NCBI GenBank assembly: GCA_015499995.1 | Contig: JADNRV010000052.1 | Coordinates: 124,001-188,000, forward strand | DNA from: Flammula alnicola | Lineage: Eukaryota > Basidiomycota > Agaricomycetes > Agaricales > Strophariaceae | Reading direction: 5' to 3' | Length of the DNA: 64,000 nt | Shown here: positions 33,721-46,543 of the stretch, piece by piece | Position numbering within the stretch: position 1 is the stretch's first letter | Layout: every line of letters starts with the position of its first letter | Notes under the pieces: generated by a model | The model's database searches: none | The model's input: only the letters and a program-made list of their open reading frames with translations | Told to the model about the DNA's origin: nothing | Program-made: the position numbers and the translations under genes

Positions 33721-36700
33721 TTAAGCAATAAGCTGCTTCAAAGCAGCAACGTGAGCTTCTCGCTTGCTGACAATTTGCGAGTGGATGAGCGAGTTTCTGA
33801 GGTCTGCTTCCAACTTCAAATAAAATATTAGCCAAGCACCGAGGAATCGAGTGGGGCGCAACACACCTGAAGCAACTTGTCTGCCTCCCACATCCTGGTA
33901 GGTAGATTTTCCAGCGCGACGTAAACGGCAGGGATAGATTCGCAGCGTAGAAGCTCGGCTTCATTACTACGCAAGATACCAAGCGCGACGCGGAACAGAA
34001 CATCCAGACCGTCTACCAGGAACACATCCCACATCCTGAACAAGGTCTGCCACATCACAGGTATGTCAGTCAAAAGTGGGCACAAATAGGCGAAAAACTC
34101 ACCTCGACAGGCAGACAGTCGGTGAAAAGAGAGAGGAACCAAGAGAAGCAGATGGCAGCCAGGTCGACACCGAGATCGGCTAGATGAGCGTGCAACTTAG
34201 GGGTAAATTCCTGGACAAAGTCGAGCAGGACGAGAGGGCATGCCCGGGATGGCAAGAGGGACGGCGAGAAGAAGTCTTCAGGAAGGATACGTTCAACGAT
34301 AGCTGCGAGCATCCAAAATGCCTCTTCCTCGTCTGCATGCACAAGTAGGAGTGTCGAAGTAATGAGATTCATGCCTTGACAATATCCCACACTCCGATTT
34401 CGTCTGATCACCACCAATAGTCAGCGACGCGGACAGGGCAACAGTGGAAAGAATATATATTTACCTGCTATAGGCAATCAACACCCTGCGCAGCTTGTCC
34501 ACCCCAGCACCATCTCCTCCAAAGAAAATATTGAGCGGCATCGTCCTCCCAACGTCTTTCTCGATCTCATTCGCCACACTGTCCGGCCCGTCCGCCTCCG
34601 CAAGCAAGTCCTGGAATATACCAGGCTCTCGCATCTCCAACGCACCACTCGATTCCAACCACACCTTCGACCGATACACGAGCGGGATTCCACTCCTGAC
34701 GAGCCGATCGAATTCCTTCCTCTCGTCGCGGTTGGACGACAGCCCGAGCTGGGCGAACCCAATAAGACCTTCACTATGCGACAATTCATCCTCTTCGCCT
34801 GCTGTTCCCAGTCCGAGAATCGCGGCGGCTCGGGTACCAGTAGTAGCAGAGGACGAGTTCATGGTACTGTTGTTCGTCTTGAGCAGCTTTACTTTACTCC
34901 TCTGCTTCACGAACGCATCCCACTCCTTGCGCTGTACTGCTTGCTGCTGGTCGTGTATTTCCGTGAGCTGGTTGAGCAACCGTCGGACGGTGTTGGCGCA
35001 GGCGTGCCGAGGGGTGTCCGAATTGACGGAAAGAATCGAAGTGGTGGAAGCTGCCATAGTCGAGGAGGAAAGAGCACCGGAAGTGACGATAGACGACCGC
35101 CTCCGGCTCTTGGACGACGACCGACTCTTGCCGCTGATAGAGATGGAATCAGCAACGCCTGCAGAGTCTGACCTGCCGCCTAGAACGGGCGCGTCCAATT
35201 CCCCGTTACACGAGCAATTCTCCTTCACGACCTCGATTGTGTTCTTCACCACTGCCCCGTCTTCGTCGTCATCATCCGGCCAGCTGTTATCTTCTTCACG
35301 ATCTGCAATCTTGACACCAGTCAGACATGCAGGAGCGCTATTCCCGCACTCTTTCGCCCGTATGAGTAGGAGGACGTCGTATTGAGAGACATCGTACATG
35401 AACCCATACCGATCCGTCAGCGGCCGTTGGTTCTTGTCGTCGTGGTAAATCGTGTATTTCGACGCAGATTGGGGTAAAGGGATTGAAAAGTGGAAATTGC
35501 GCGAGGTAAGGGGTGTATATGTCCGCGAAAGATATTGGGTGGGGGGCTTGGCTGTTGCAGGGATGATGGACTCCAAAGGCACAGAAGCTGACTTTCTACT
35601 GGCAATAGTCGCATTGGCAGATGCCAAATTAGTGCCATTCGCTCTCGATCCAGAGGATGAGGATGACGGGTCCTGCGTATTAGGGGTGCCGTTCCTATCG
35701 ACCATATTAGACGGCTTCCTCGACTGCTGGGTCATAAACGACCCAAACAGCGGAGACGCAAACGGTGGAGCGACCTGCATGATGCTCGTCGCCCTCGACA
35801 TCCTTGATTTCGTCTTTTTCGCGCCTTCCGTCTGAGCTGCCAACGCCCGATTAAGTGTCGCAGCAGCATCCGCCGAGCCCGTCACAGAAACCATATGACC
35901 GACAGCACCACCCGGCCTTTCTCCAATCTCTGACACATTTTCCGCCCTTAGATCTCGGCGCTCTCTCGGACGCTCGCGGAAACTGATGCCTTCATCCCGA
36001 GCGTTCTTAATGAGATCCATTGCCAACCGGGCTACGAGCGGACCCGTATCTCGACCTTGATCAGAGAGGATACTTCCAGGATCGGAGCTCATCACACGAG
36101 TCGCGTTGGCAATAGCGCGGAGAGTCGCTCCTTGAGTAAGGACGACCGGAGGATCCTGACTTGGGCTTAACGAGGCAGGTTTTGCAGTAGGTGGGTCCTG
36201 AGACGATGGAAGGAAGCTGTCGAAGACGGTAGAGATGAGGGGTGCGGCAGGCAAGGCGGAAAATGAGGGTTGGATGGGAGAGGAACCGGCTGACACGGCG
36301 ATGGACATCGAAGATCCGACATTGGTATGCGTCGATTTGCCTGACTTGCCTGACCTGATAGACGCCGTATCAGAAGTGGTCACGGTATCTTCAACCACGA
36401 TTGTGCGCCTCTTGGTCGACGTCGAAGACGGTACAGGATTCAGGATCGATATTCCGAGAGTGCCGAATACACTCTTCGCGCTCCTCCGTCTATTTGGCTG
36501 CTTGATGAGAACCGGGCTGGGGGAATTGTCAGATGGAGGATCCTTATCACTTGCTGTTCGTTCTCCTCTTCCTTTGCCCCACCACGTTCCCATCCAGTCG
36601 CCTATCGATGGACGGTCCTGTCGTATTTTTAGAGGCACCAGAGTTGGTTCGCCTGCGGTATCCTCTTCTGCAACAATAATATCATCCTTCTGGGTAGGTT

Positions 36701-37673
36701 CGTCGTGAGGTGATGCCTTTATGTCTGGCGCTGATTCAAGCATGGCTGACGTTTCCTCGGGCATGGGGCTCAAAGGATGCGAATGCTCAGACGGCACACT
36801 TCGCGACAGCGTTACTTCGTCTGCTACAGCTTCTGCAAGCGATTCTGCCAGCGACTGAAATAATATATTAGAATTTATAAGAATAATTACTTGACAAAAG
36901 GAACATACTAGGACGCTTTGCTTTCTGTGCACACGATGCTCGTCTTCATCATCATCCGCGAACAGTGATTGTATAATCCGTCTCGCAACATCTTGTTCGG
37001 ATGTTGTCAATTCCTTCAATAATTCTTCGGCCCTTGCCTTACTCGCCATTTCCTTTTCTCGAAGCACCCTCCTCGTCACTTCTAATTCCAACCGCGCACG
37101 CGACAAATTGTGTACTGCCGAGGATAAGACGCGTAATGCTGTGTGATATGGGTGGTTCGAGGCATCCGCTGGCGAGTCCGAAGCACTGATTTTCGAGATA
37201 GTTGTTTGAATGGCCTCGTCCGAGTACGTATGCCATTTGGTTGCCAGAATCTGACTCGAAACAGCAGAGTCGATCCCGTCGACCTCTGATTCTGCGGTGA
37301 TGAGAACTTCGGGGGTACCCTGAGCCAGTGCTAAATCGTGGGTTGAACCAACGACAAAAAGGGGCGGCGCTCTGGTTGTGGTTGGCTTATCCCACATCAT
37401 TGCTAGGGACGACGACGAGCCTTTCTGCCCTGAGTTGACCTCTATTACACGTCTCTTTTCCACCTTCCCATATCCACGGACACTGCCATCCCAGTTTGGC
37501 GAGTCCGACTGGTCTTGTTCTAGTTGAGCCTTCAAAGTGAAATAGTTCGCCGCGGTCGATGTGGGGCGAACATCGCTACCGAGCTGCCCACGACTTCGCC
37601 TCCCCTTCGAAGGAACTTCTTCGGGTGAAAGTGGGTGTGAGTGCACTGGGGTCTTGATATGTGTCGATGCCAT
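33721..37673 (-). CDS. TBC-domain Rab GTPase-activating protein (1242 aa)
   Basis: Exons (high to low): 37673-36909, 36854-34465, 34403-34103, 34046-33867 and 33813-33721; 3729 nt. The long N-terminal half is low-complexity Ser/Thr-rich with a coiled-coil-like stretch (about 190-240, RARLELEVTRRVLREKE). A compact region around 760-800 (YTIYHDDKNQRPLTDRYGFMYDVSQYDVLLL) comes next. The C-terminal TBC domain (about 968-1190) has SGIPLVYRSKVW, the arginine-finger motif IEKDVGRT (Arg about 1025) and the glutamine-finger motif GYCQGMN (Gln about 1061). Both catalytic residues are present, so Rab-GAP activity is expected in membrane traffic. The first intron is in frame (54 nt), so a read-through form would remain open. 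The Rab target is not predictable. Confidence 0.88.
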
Positions 37674-38412
37674 GGTCCTTCGTCAAGAACGAGGGCGTAA
37701 TCACATATTCCAGCCTAGCCGGTGATTCGTGACCTTGTCGAATGACGTTTGCCTCGTGTTCGCAATGTGATGGTCCTCTCGCCGACTTCCAAGTGAGAAA
37801 TGAGCGATATTTTCTCTTCTTGTAGGAAAATACGCAAGACGCGAGCAGCTCGTAGCTTGGGAGATAGTTGTGTGGACGTAGAAAGGTTACCGTCGTCGGG
37901 AATACTTTCCTCGCTTGTCAATGTTCCTCGCCGCTTTGTGTTATCCACGTGACCCATAAACATTCTCCGTCGGCGTTAGAAGTTAATAGAACTTATAATG
38001 TTACATTACGGCCTGCAAGATAAATGAATTATCGCGTCTCTGACACTACTAGATAATATATATATGATGAATGAGGATAGAACGATGAGGTGAGCATAAT
38101 AAATCTGTGTGCAGATTTTTTTGTTGTGCGGAGGGCCTGCAGCTGCAGATCGCAATAAAAATGAGTCACAAATGCGGAGCGGTGGGCAAGCATAGGGTGG
38201 ACCATGTTATACCCCAGAATGTTGGAGAAAAAATCGTTAGGCGCAGAGTGAGTGCTAGTGGCAATCTTTATTTTATGGGGTTAGTTTATCACTACCGTTA
38301 TAGCAACGAGGAAATAGGTAGATTGTGAAAGTCCTTGTAATGTGGCTAGATACAGAAAATGTCCATAAGAGTCCAGTAGCTTAGTTATAATGTCGTATTA
38401 TCCTAGTCACCC
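37674..38412. other. Intergenic, nothing recognised
   Basis: TBC-gene promoter side (37674 to about 37980) and about 430 bp of AT-rich 3' flank. Confidence 0.4.
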
Positions 38413-40308
38413 TTAAGCCAAAGGTGCGGGAGTAGCACCGGGGAAAGCAGGGCTGACATAGCGCTTAACGAGATTGTCGCGTCTTGCAAGCGCAGGAGAG
38501 ACGGAGACGGTGGGAAGGGCATTGCAATTCGAGGATGCGGGTGCAGGGTGGGGAGCAGGAGTGGGGTTGACACCTTGGTACCAGGTACTTGTACCGTAGA
38601 CGCCCATTGGGAGACTAGAGCATCATCAGTTTCCACGGTATCAAGAGAAGGAAAAGGAAAGACTTACGCGGCGTTTCCAGAGCAATCCTCGTAGACGCCT
38701 GAAGAGTAGCTGGCGGGGATGTTCTGTTGCGGATGACATAAGTATTGAATCGATTCCGGCTGAGGGATAAAAACGTACCCAGTAGCAGCCCATGATGTCG
38801 TAGATATGGTTGCACAGGCTAGTAGCACGAGCTCCGACGCAAGCACGGATGCAGAATTCATTGTCAGACAAGAAGCTGGTCCACTCGTGGTATTGGAGGC
38901 CAGAACCGAAGGAGTTCCCGTAAAGGAGACCACCAACTAAAATTAATCGAGTCAGCGCAAGTTTCTAGGGGTGGTCGGACAAAATAAAATACGCACTGGG
39001 GTTGCCTCGGCCTGTCATACGTCCCGCCATTATCAATTCTCAATTCATTATCAGAGATGTAATAAAAAGCGTACCGTCAGCGCCTCTGTTGTCCAGCTCG
39101 CCTCCCTCGTCGCCTTTAGGGACGTTGATCTTGGTGAAATCGCCAACGCCGGTGACCTGGACGTATTCAGGAGTCTTGACGAAGTGGACGCCTTTCAAGG
39201 TGCCGTTGGGAATGGTACGTGCGCCGCGACCAGACTTGGTGCAGTAAGCAACGGCCTCCGCCTCGATGTCACCAATAGTTGCATGGTAAGCTAAAAACAA
39301 AGAAAATCGAGAGCGTTAGTTGGGCTACGACGGCATGCAACTAGGTAAAAAAAAAACTGACGCGGGCCCCAAATGCAGAAATCGCTGGCAGAACTGACAA
39401 TTCACAACCCTCATCAGCAACCCGACGGCGTCTAACGGCCACAAAAAGACGTACTTGATCCAACCTGTCTGACAGTTCGAGGACGAGCTGGAGCCAGTAC
39501 CGCAGTTGTTGGTGCCATATTGATCAGCCTGAGATGTCTGCGGCAGATTGGAAATGGAGTAGCCGGCGTTCCAGACTTGGTTGATGTTGCCGCCCGCACA
39601 TGTCCAAACTTGAATCTAGATGCCGAAAAACGTTGAGTCGCTTGTCGCTGAGCCGCGCGGTGAGGATGACGAGGAAAATGCACACCTGGTTGCCGTCGGT
39701 TTGTCGGCCGTCAGTAAGATCGAGGCACTTGTTTTTGTTGAGCCAGGTCAATCTGTTGGTCCAACGCTGAAAAACAAAACATGACGAGCAGAATGAACAA
39801 ATGCTGAAGATCGAATGGTCCGAAGGAAAAGCATACGTTGTAGTCCCATTTCTGGTTCGCATTGTTAGTCGTGCAAGTCCAGATCTGCATCTTCGTCCCA
39901 TCTGCGTTTTTGCCGTCTGTCACGTCCAAGCACTTGTTGCCGAAGATCTTGACGTTGCCGCCGGAGAAGGTCCATTTCTGAGCCGTGGACCCATTGCACG
40001 GCTGGATCGTGACATGGGCACCGTCGGTATTGGACGCGGCGTTCAGACATTTGGCTAAACGTATGCCACATCAACTTCTGAACTGGCAGGATCTATGATA
40101 TGGAACACACCGCTGTTGATACCAGGCTCCAAGAGGAGTTGGCCTATGAAGCTAGAGAAAAAAATTATCAGTTTCGCTGCCTCTACAAATGGCGGCGACC
40201 AGAATGCCAGCAAGAAAAAAAAGTTTCGTACGCCGGGGTACCCTGAGCATTCACAGACACAGCCAGAAACGCGAAGGCCGTGAGGGCTTGGAAGACGGAG
40301 GAACGCAT
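38413..40308 (-). CDS. Secreted ricin-B lectin plus macrofage-activating-glycoprotein-like protein (412 aa)
   Basis: Eleven exons (high to low): 40308-40242, 40143-40111, 40054-39837, 39766-39686, 39615-39455, 39393-39362, 39290-39075, 39011-38997, 38936-38779, 38723-38668 and 38614-38413; 1239 nt. Signal peptide 1 to about 21 (MRSSVFQALTAFAFLAVSVN). Residues about 34-150 form a ricin-B beta-trefoil with repeated CLD.TDG and Q.W motifs (QKWTF, NQKWDY, NQVWNAG), expected to bind sugars. Residues about 175-370 match the basidiomycete macrofage-activating-glycoprotein family: SDFCIWGP, AYCTKSGRGARTIPNG, KTPEYVQVTGVGD, GELDNRGADGRGNP.GGLLYGNSF, EWTSFLSDNEFC and HIYDIMGCYW. The tail is Pro/Ala/Ser-rich. 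The eighth exon is only 15 nt. Extracellular; the in vivo role in the fungus is unknown. Confidence 0.85.
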
Positions 40309-40433
40309 TATAAAGTTTTTGGAAAAAAGAGTGAATAGAAAATGAGTGTGGGTACGATTTATTAAAATCGTGAAAATTAGGTGTCAGTTGTCGGGGGGGA
40401 TGAGACAAAAACTTGGGGATGCGATCTGCATTG

Positions 40434-40440
40434 TTTTATA
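40434..40440 (-). promoter_or_regulatory. TATA box of the secreted lectin-like gene
   Basis: TATAAAA on the minus strand about 126 bp upstream of the ATG at 40308. Confidence 0.45.
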
Positions 40441-41629
40441 GTCTCCCTGAACCCTTCCTTTGATCTGGTGAGCGGTACCTGACTATCGAGCGCTCACGCG
40501 CTTCCTTGCCAAGAGCGTGTTATTTTTAGTCGGCCTGAATTGATTTTGAATTCATTTGATGCGTTTCGGGAAGTTCCAGGATCATGATACTTTTTCTTGG
40601 AGGTCATTTAGTTTGTCCTTGGTTCCCCGCCGTTATCAGCTGAAGGACAACGTTAACGGAAAAATTTCATGTGCAGTCCACCTCGAGGAAATGCTTTTAC
40701 GCACACTCTGTTGAGTAAGGTGGGGCGCGAGTCTGCCGCCCTCAAAGACGCATACTTGACCCAGGACGACTGAGTCGAGATTTGAAAGAAGACATTACGT
40801 ACTACATACTTGAGTATTAGCAAGGTCATCAGCTCTATGTCAGGAAAATATTCTATGATTGATCAGACTTACCTGGAAAATAAAAATTGTAACTACGAAT
40901 TTTAACGTGTTCTGGCATGAATTCATTTGGTGGCAATGACAAGGGCATGGTCACTGGCCTTTCGAATAGCAAATAAATGGCGTCGTTGGATCACTCTTTA
41001 TTGGTTGTCTCGTATGAAAGCTCTTGAACGTGTTGCGATCGGACCGCTCAGGTTGGGTGTCGATGCGCTGAAACAAACATCCAGTGGCAAAGGCTTTCCA
41101 GTCATCCTGTCAAACGAAACAGCCTGAGTGATTCAGGGAGGCGCTAAATAGTGTATCACACATTAGTTCGATGCAGTATATCAAGGAGGTTACGGCTCAC
41201 CTGAGTGGTTGCGGTGAAGCATCAAGTCATTTCTTTAGCTCCAAAAACTTTGCGCGATGTCGCCCATATGTATGCAGTGTACATTTTATTTGAAGACAAA
41301 CGCATTTTCAGCAAATCTATTGACTTTGCAAAGATGTTAAATGGCTTTCGACGAGAAAGCGGACCTGAGCCCGGGATTTTTTGCTGTCGGCAATGACGAA
41401 GGAGGACGGAGGACGGCAGATACACCAAAGCCTCCTCCGTTCTCTATACTGAGCGCTGTGGTTGCACATGGAAGAAAATCGAATAAGCATGGATGATGGG
41501 AAATATGACTATCTCACTTTGCAGGGATAGCAATCCAAGTTGCTTAAGACTCGTAGCCTCTCGTAGTTGGTGGATGTCTAAAAGGATAGATAGATCAAGG
41601 TTGGGGAATTAAGAGGATCAAAAATCGAC
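40441..41629. other. Intergenic, nothing recognised
   Basis: Promoter side of the secreted protein and about 1 kb of sequence with short open frames only. Confidence 0.4.
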
Positions 41630-42075
41630 TCTGATCAATTCATGATCATCAAAGGCCCACAGTATCACAAGGACGGCATCCCGCGTGGTCGTTCGCCGTA
41701 TGCGACCGTCGAAATTTGTGGATGCAAATCGACAGAACAATATATTCAGTCGAGATCGAGAGAAAATGGGGCTTCGCCCATTGCCTCCAGATTCTTTTGG
41801 GGAAGCGGCTATCTGGTTGAGAAAAAAGCAGAGCATGAGATACGGTTTCCACAATCTCTAGAAGCAGAGTAAGTATAGGATTTGAGGGTGAGCAAAACCT
41901 GAGTTATAAGGCATTTCCGTGAGTCGACCTTTGTTCTTCATGGAAGTTTACAATTGAGTGTGGTTGTTCATCTTGCATTACGATTTTCTTGTCATTGGGG
42001 TGCAATTAAGACCCACTTTCTTCAAAATCGATCCTTGTTCTCAAGTGGATCTGAGATTTCTTCCATCCTTAACAT
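41630..42075 (+). repeat. Degenerate duplicated segment, copy I
   Basis: Short blocks recur in the same order at 42930-43830: GG[AT]CGGCAT[CT]CCGC, TTTTTGGG[GA]AGC-like, TGAGAAAA, and CCCACTTTC.TC.AAATCGA.CCTTGTT.TCAAGTGGATCT. The last block lies just upstream of the TPR gene in copy II, so copy I contains an old copy of that promoter. Confidence 0.5.
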
Positions 42076-42199
42076 GTCCACCGAGAAACAAGAGGACTTG
42101 GTCTCTGTCAACTGCCAAAATCGCACCCTTTTATCCGCTCCGCCCCCATCCTAGCTTCTATCTTCATTCGCCGAGAACGATAAGACCGTCCACTCTGAA

Positions 42200-42760
42200 T
42201 AACGTGAAAGAGTATGCAAGTTGTGTAACCTTTCAGGCGAAGATTCAAGGAGAAGTTGACTCGCCCAACATTGGCGTCAAGTTCATGCCCAGATACTACC
42301 CTGGGCGAAGTCAACTCACAGCCTCCCAAAAATGCGCCGCTAGTAGGATTGTCCTTGGGTCCTATGCAGATGGTCGTGATGGACTTTGTCGCCGCTCGCA
42401 AAGGGCCTCCCCAGAAAATGCGAATCAACAGCTTCAAGAGAAGAGGTGTTGACCAAGCCACATGCTGAGGGATACATCTTTGGCGACTTACAATGGCCAA
42501 ACTTCCTGTTCCAACAAGGTCAAGCTTATCGACTTTGACTGGGGTGGCCGGTATGATATGCACGTTCAAGATCATGGTGATCTCTGCCTCAGCGCATACA
42601 GGAGAAGATCAGAGGCAATGTCAAACGTGGCGAGCAAGCCGACGTCGATAATGCGCGCTACCCGTTGTGCCTGTCGGAGAATATCAAGTGGGCACAAGGC
42701 TTTGGAGGTCTTTTGCCCATCCGACCTAAACATGACTGGGATATGTTGGCCCAAGATCTG
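42200..42760 (+). pseudogene. Protein-kinase-like pseudogene (agaric kinase family)
   Basis: Kinase landmarks appear in order but in different frames. A lysine-type strand block (IGVKFMPRYY) is followed by a hinge-like MQMVVMDFVAA, a catalytic-loop equivalent HAEGYIFGDLQWPNFLF, a DFG-region equivalent KLIDFDWGGRYDM (in another frame), and RYPLCLSENIKWA..LLPIRPKHDWDML. At least two frameshifts separate these blocks and no start region remains. The pattern LIDFDW.GR plus HDW.ML is what I recognise from the large FunK1-like kinase group of mushrooms. Non-functional remnant. Confidence 0.75.
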
Positions 42761-42929
42761 ACCTTGATAACCTTTTGTTCTGCGCACCTTATGTCGCCTA
42801 ATTGCATGTATTGCTCCGGAATATGGAATTCATATACCACCACTATCTTCAATCGTCACTGTCAGGTCCTAGACATAAAATGGCTGACCATGAGGTGGGC
42901 TAACGTGTTTTGGATCGAGGATCAAGAAT

Positions 42930-43830
42930 CAACTGCTCTGATAAATGATCAACGAAGGATTGTATGCATACAAGCACTTGAAGGTCGGCATTCCGCATGG
43001 TTGTCGTATAGTTTGGATATAAAAATACACTCACGGCCTAAGAACACAAGCGCTGCTTCTGCTCGCGCATTCGTCGGAGGTTCTGCAAAATATTTTTGGG
43101 AAGTGATGTTGAACGGTGGATGATTTGGCCGAGAAAAGGTCTTTGCATGATGCGTGATGCCTTCCCCATACTTTTAGCAGGAGAACAAGCGGTTTAAGGG
43201 TGAAAAGCTTGAGTCTGAGCACAGCTCCTGTCTAGAACCATGATTCAAGTTTGGGAGAAAGAGAGGTGGTAAATGGTTCAGGGGTGCGAACAAACAGAGA
43301 CAAAATTCTTCTCACCGTCCACGACGGTCCCGGCGACTGATTACCTGGTTCCATATCGCTGGCAGCATCACGGACCACGACGAGGTCAGCATTTTCTTCT
43401 TGCTTTTGACAGGTGTGGTCCAGGACTTTGGGACCTACCATATCTTCGGAAATTAGAATGGCTCTGCAATGCTTGTTTCAACCAGTGCAGCGATTGAGAG
43501 CTTTGGCCAGCGACCTCATAGCCTTGCATTGCATCTCTGACTTCTTATATTTACTTAGGAACAACATCTTGCATTCGATTCTCGATAACCGAGCAAGTGG
43601 AAGGGAAACGGCGCAGAAAAAGCCGCATATAAGGATACCGCACTCTTCGGTGAGTCGAATATTGTTCTCATTCCTCTCGAAACGACCTTGTTGAACGCGG
43701 TTTTTCATAGATCTGTTAATCGTCGCGTCTTACGACTTCTTGCTATTGAATTGCTTGCAGTTATAGCCCACTTTCGTCCAAATCGAACCTTGTTTTCAAG
43801 TGGATCTCGTTTCGATTTCAGCAGTTCGCA
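42930..43830 (+). repeat. Degenerate duplicated segment, copy II
   Basis: See copy I (41630-42075). This copy is stretched by extra sequence and ends in the TPR-gene leader. No gene was recognised in 42761-43878. Confidence 0.45.
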
Positions 43831-43878
43831 ACTTCGCAAAATCCAGTCTTTCAATTCCTCTAAACTTGCATCCTCGCC

Positions 43879-45917
43879 ATGCCAGCCAAATACTCTCACG
43901 TCAAAAAGCGATCCGCTTCTGGCTTGTTGAAGAAAGAGAAGAACAGCCCGAATGGCCACCATATCATCAAGGAAACACACCATACCCGCGCGCTGAACCC
44001 GCATATCGACCGCAGTATCACTCAGGCCATGTCTGCCGTCTCCCAACTCGAGCGTGCCATCGCCCGCGTCCTCCTCATCCGATACGAACAGGACATCGCC
44101 CGCCTGTATTCGACCCGCCTGTACAGCATCGCTCTCGTGCATCTTCCAACCCTCGTCATGCGCTGTGTCACTCTCGGCGGCCCAGGCTGGCTAGCATTCA
44201 ACCACGACTCGGACGAGATCAAGGATTTCTTCCGTGCCGCGATCAGCATGGACATGCGCCAAGCAGGGGAGAGAGTAGCCACGAAGAGTGTATTATGGTC
44301 ATATACGGCTCTGCGCCATTTCGTATGTGTCTAGTGCTCATTCTTGCCCGGTCTCGCTCCTGAAAAGATGTCAACCAGGCCATGTCGAATAATGTGCCGA
44401 TTTGCAGTAAACTAGGGCTGCACTCTCTTCGCCTCCTGCCTTATTACCCCGCGCTCAAAGCACACCTCGATGCCCTCGAGGCCATGTCTCCTCCGACATT
44501 CACGAAGCCGCCACATTTAGGCTCGCTGCAGGAAGGACAAGAGGCTCTCGAAGACGCTTGCGAGCTCAAGTTCGGTTGGGTCAACGAACTCGCCCCCGCC
44601 CATCCTGATTGGGAAGGAGATTGGAGGATCAAGATCCGCTACGGCTACGAGAAGCTTTCACAGACCCTCTGGCGCGTAGCTCGCGAGTTCGAAGTGCGCG
44701 GATACGGCATGATCCTGCGCGAGAAGTTAACGACAAAGTGGTGTGATTGTGGATGCTCGACGGACCATCTTGGGGAGGTCTGCGAGAAGACTGTAAGAGA
44801 AGACGAGGAAGAGAGCGGTGTCAGGATTGGGAAGCAGAGAGAATGGGATGGGCGAGGAAGTGGCATATATGGATGGGAAACGGAAGAGGAGGAGGACATC
44901 TGGGAGGTCGACTTGGATTTCGGAGGAGTTGACCCGGATGAATGTGCTGGAGGAGTGGATGCGGAAATGACCATCGGCGAAATGATGGAGTGGAGGTATC
45001 TGAGAGCCGAACGAGAGAAAGAGCTGGTACGAAGCTGTATATTTTCCGTCGAATTCGCTGAAGTAACTCGAGATCTAACAGGGTAATGCTGCGTATCGCA
45101 GAGGCGACTACGAAGCCGCTGTGAAGCTTTATAAGACTGCACATGAGATCGAGTCAGAATTGCCGCATTACCAACTCAACCTTGCCGCTGCTCATCTCAA
45201 GCTAAATAAGTTCGTGGTCTCGTCTTCTTTTCAACCATGTATTTATTGCATTTTTCAGCTGGATCGAAGCAGAAAAGGCATGTACAAAAGTGTTGCAACA
45301 ACACAGGAGTGTTAAAGGTCTCTATCGTCGTGGGAAGGCTCGAAGGATGCTCGGGCGTGATGAAGAAGCAATCCAAGGTGCGCACCTTGCCATCGTCGCC
45401 TTTACTTTTCTAAGCTATCCTTGTAGATCTTCGTGCCGTCCTACGGCTACAGCCCACGAATGTGGACGCTATACGCGAGCTGACAGCGCTTATATTTCCG
45501 CCGGGCGAACAAGATTCATCCAAAGCCTCGCTCAACGAGGACACCAATCCTTCTTCTTCAAAACAATCTTCCAATGCACAAAAGGAGAAACATACAGAAG
45601 ATCTGCGGCGATTAGGAATACCAGAACCGAAACCTACCAAGCAGCCTTCATTTTCAAGGACAAGAGCGGATGACAGGAAACTGAAGATATCGCTGCTGTC
45701 GGGATCCGCCGATGGTGGTAATGGGAAACATCGAAAGGCAGGCAATCCTGGCGGCGACACTATTCATGGCGCACAGCAACAGCAACCGCCCAGTAGGCAT
45801 GGGAAAGAGAAGGCCGGTACGATGAGGACGAGAAAGACAAAGGAAATGGAACGTATGCGGGCAGAGTGTGTGACGTATCCCAGTTGGGACAGATATGTCG
45901 TCAAGAGGGTGGATTAA
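43879..45917 (+). CDS. TPR-domain protein, function unknown (609 aa)
   Basis: Exons 43879-44322, 44379-45026, 45082-45209, 45259-45377 and 45427-45917 (1830 nt). The N-terminus is basic (KYSHVKKRSASGLLKKEK). Residues about 40-340 are an unrecognised globular part with a Cys cluster KWCDCGCSTDH..EVC that could bind a metal. An acidic stretch (EEEEDIWEVDLDF) leads to three TPR units (about 360-475): KELGNAAYRRGDYEAAVKLY, then the units starting LPHYQLNLAAAHLKL and VKGLYRRGKARRMLG. TPRs are protein-protein adaptors, often chaperone-linked. The C-terminal 130 residues are charged and low-complexity. Splice sites were chosen so the TPR consensus continues across introns 2 to 4. Confidence 0.78.
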
Positions 45918-46447
45918 GCTGTTGATGACAACAGCTGGACGGAGGTGCTGTGTCCTCATCCTCCGTCTTTGTATTTCTCTTTGCTTTTTGACTTTCCTTG
46001 TTTTTCTTAGTCCGAGTATAGTAACCTCTTGTACCCTCTCCGAAGTTCCGAACTTGGGAGGGTGTTGCGAGATTGTCGGATTTGCGCCCGATGATCCACA
46101 ACTGGACTCCTACACATGATACGAGTACTACGGTTTATTTCGGGCCGTGGCCGTCATGAAAATGTATTATTATGTCGCCTGCACCATCTGTTCAGAACGT
46201 CGACATGAGAGTCCGACTGTCAGACCTCAATTACTTTCTGAGGGTGCTTGAGGACAAGGACAGGTCTCGAGCCTTTACCTGTTTCTCACAGATTTTACCT
46301 CGTGATCGTCCTAGGATTGATATCTTCATTCTAAAGCTTCTCAACTGAATGGCCAGGGGTTTGTTCTGTATCTTATCTCACAGGCCTATCGCGCGCACAA
46401 TCGTTCTCCCGTGGAATTTGACCTCGAAGGAAAGCTTATCTATGACA
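45918..46447. other. Intergenic, nothing recognised
   Basis: 3' flank of the TPR gene and distal promoter of the formamidase gene. Confidence 0.4.
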
Positions 46448-46455
46448 TATATAAA
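46448..46455 (+). promoter_or_regulatory. TATA box of the formamidase gene
   Basis: TATATAAA about 90 bp before the ATG at 46544. Confidence 0.5.
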
Positions 46456-46543
46456 GTGGTCTCGCACAGGTTCTGTCCAACCTCGTTATCGTCTTTGTTC
46501 TTACTCACACTCAAGCGCCAGTCTCATCCGTTCCATCGACATT

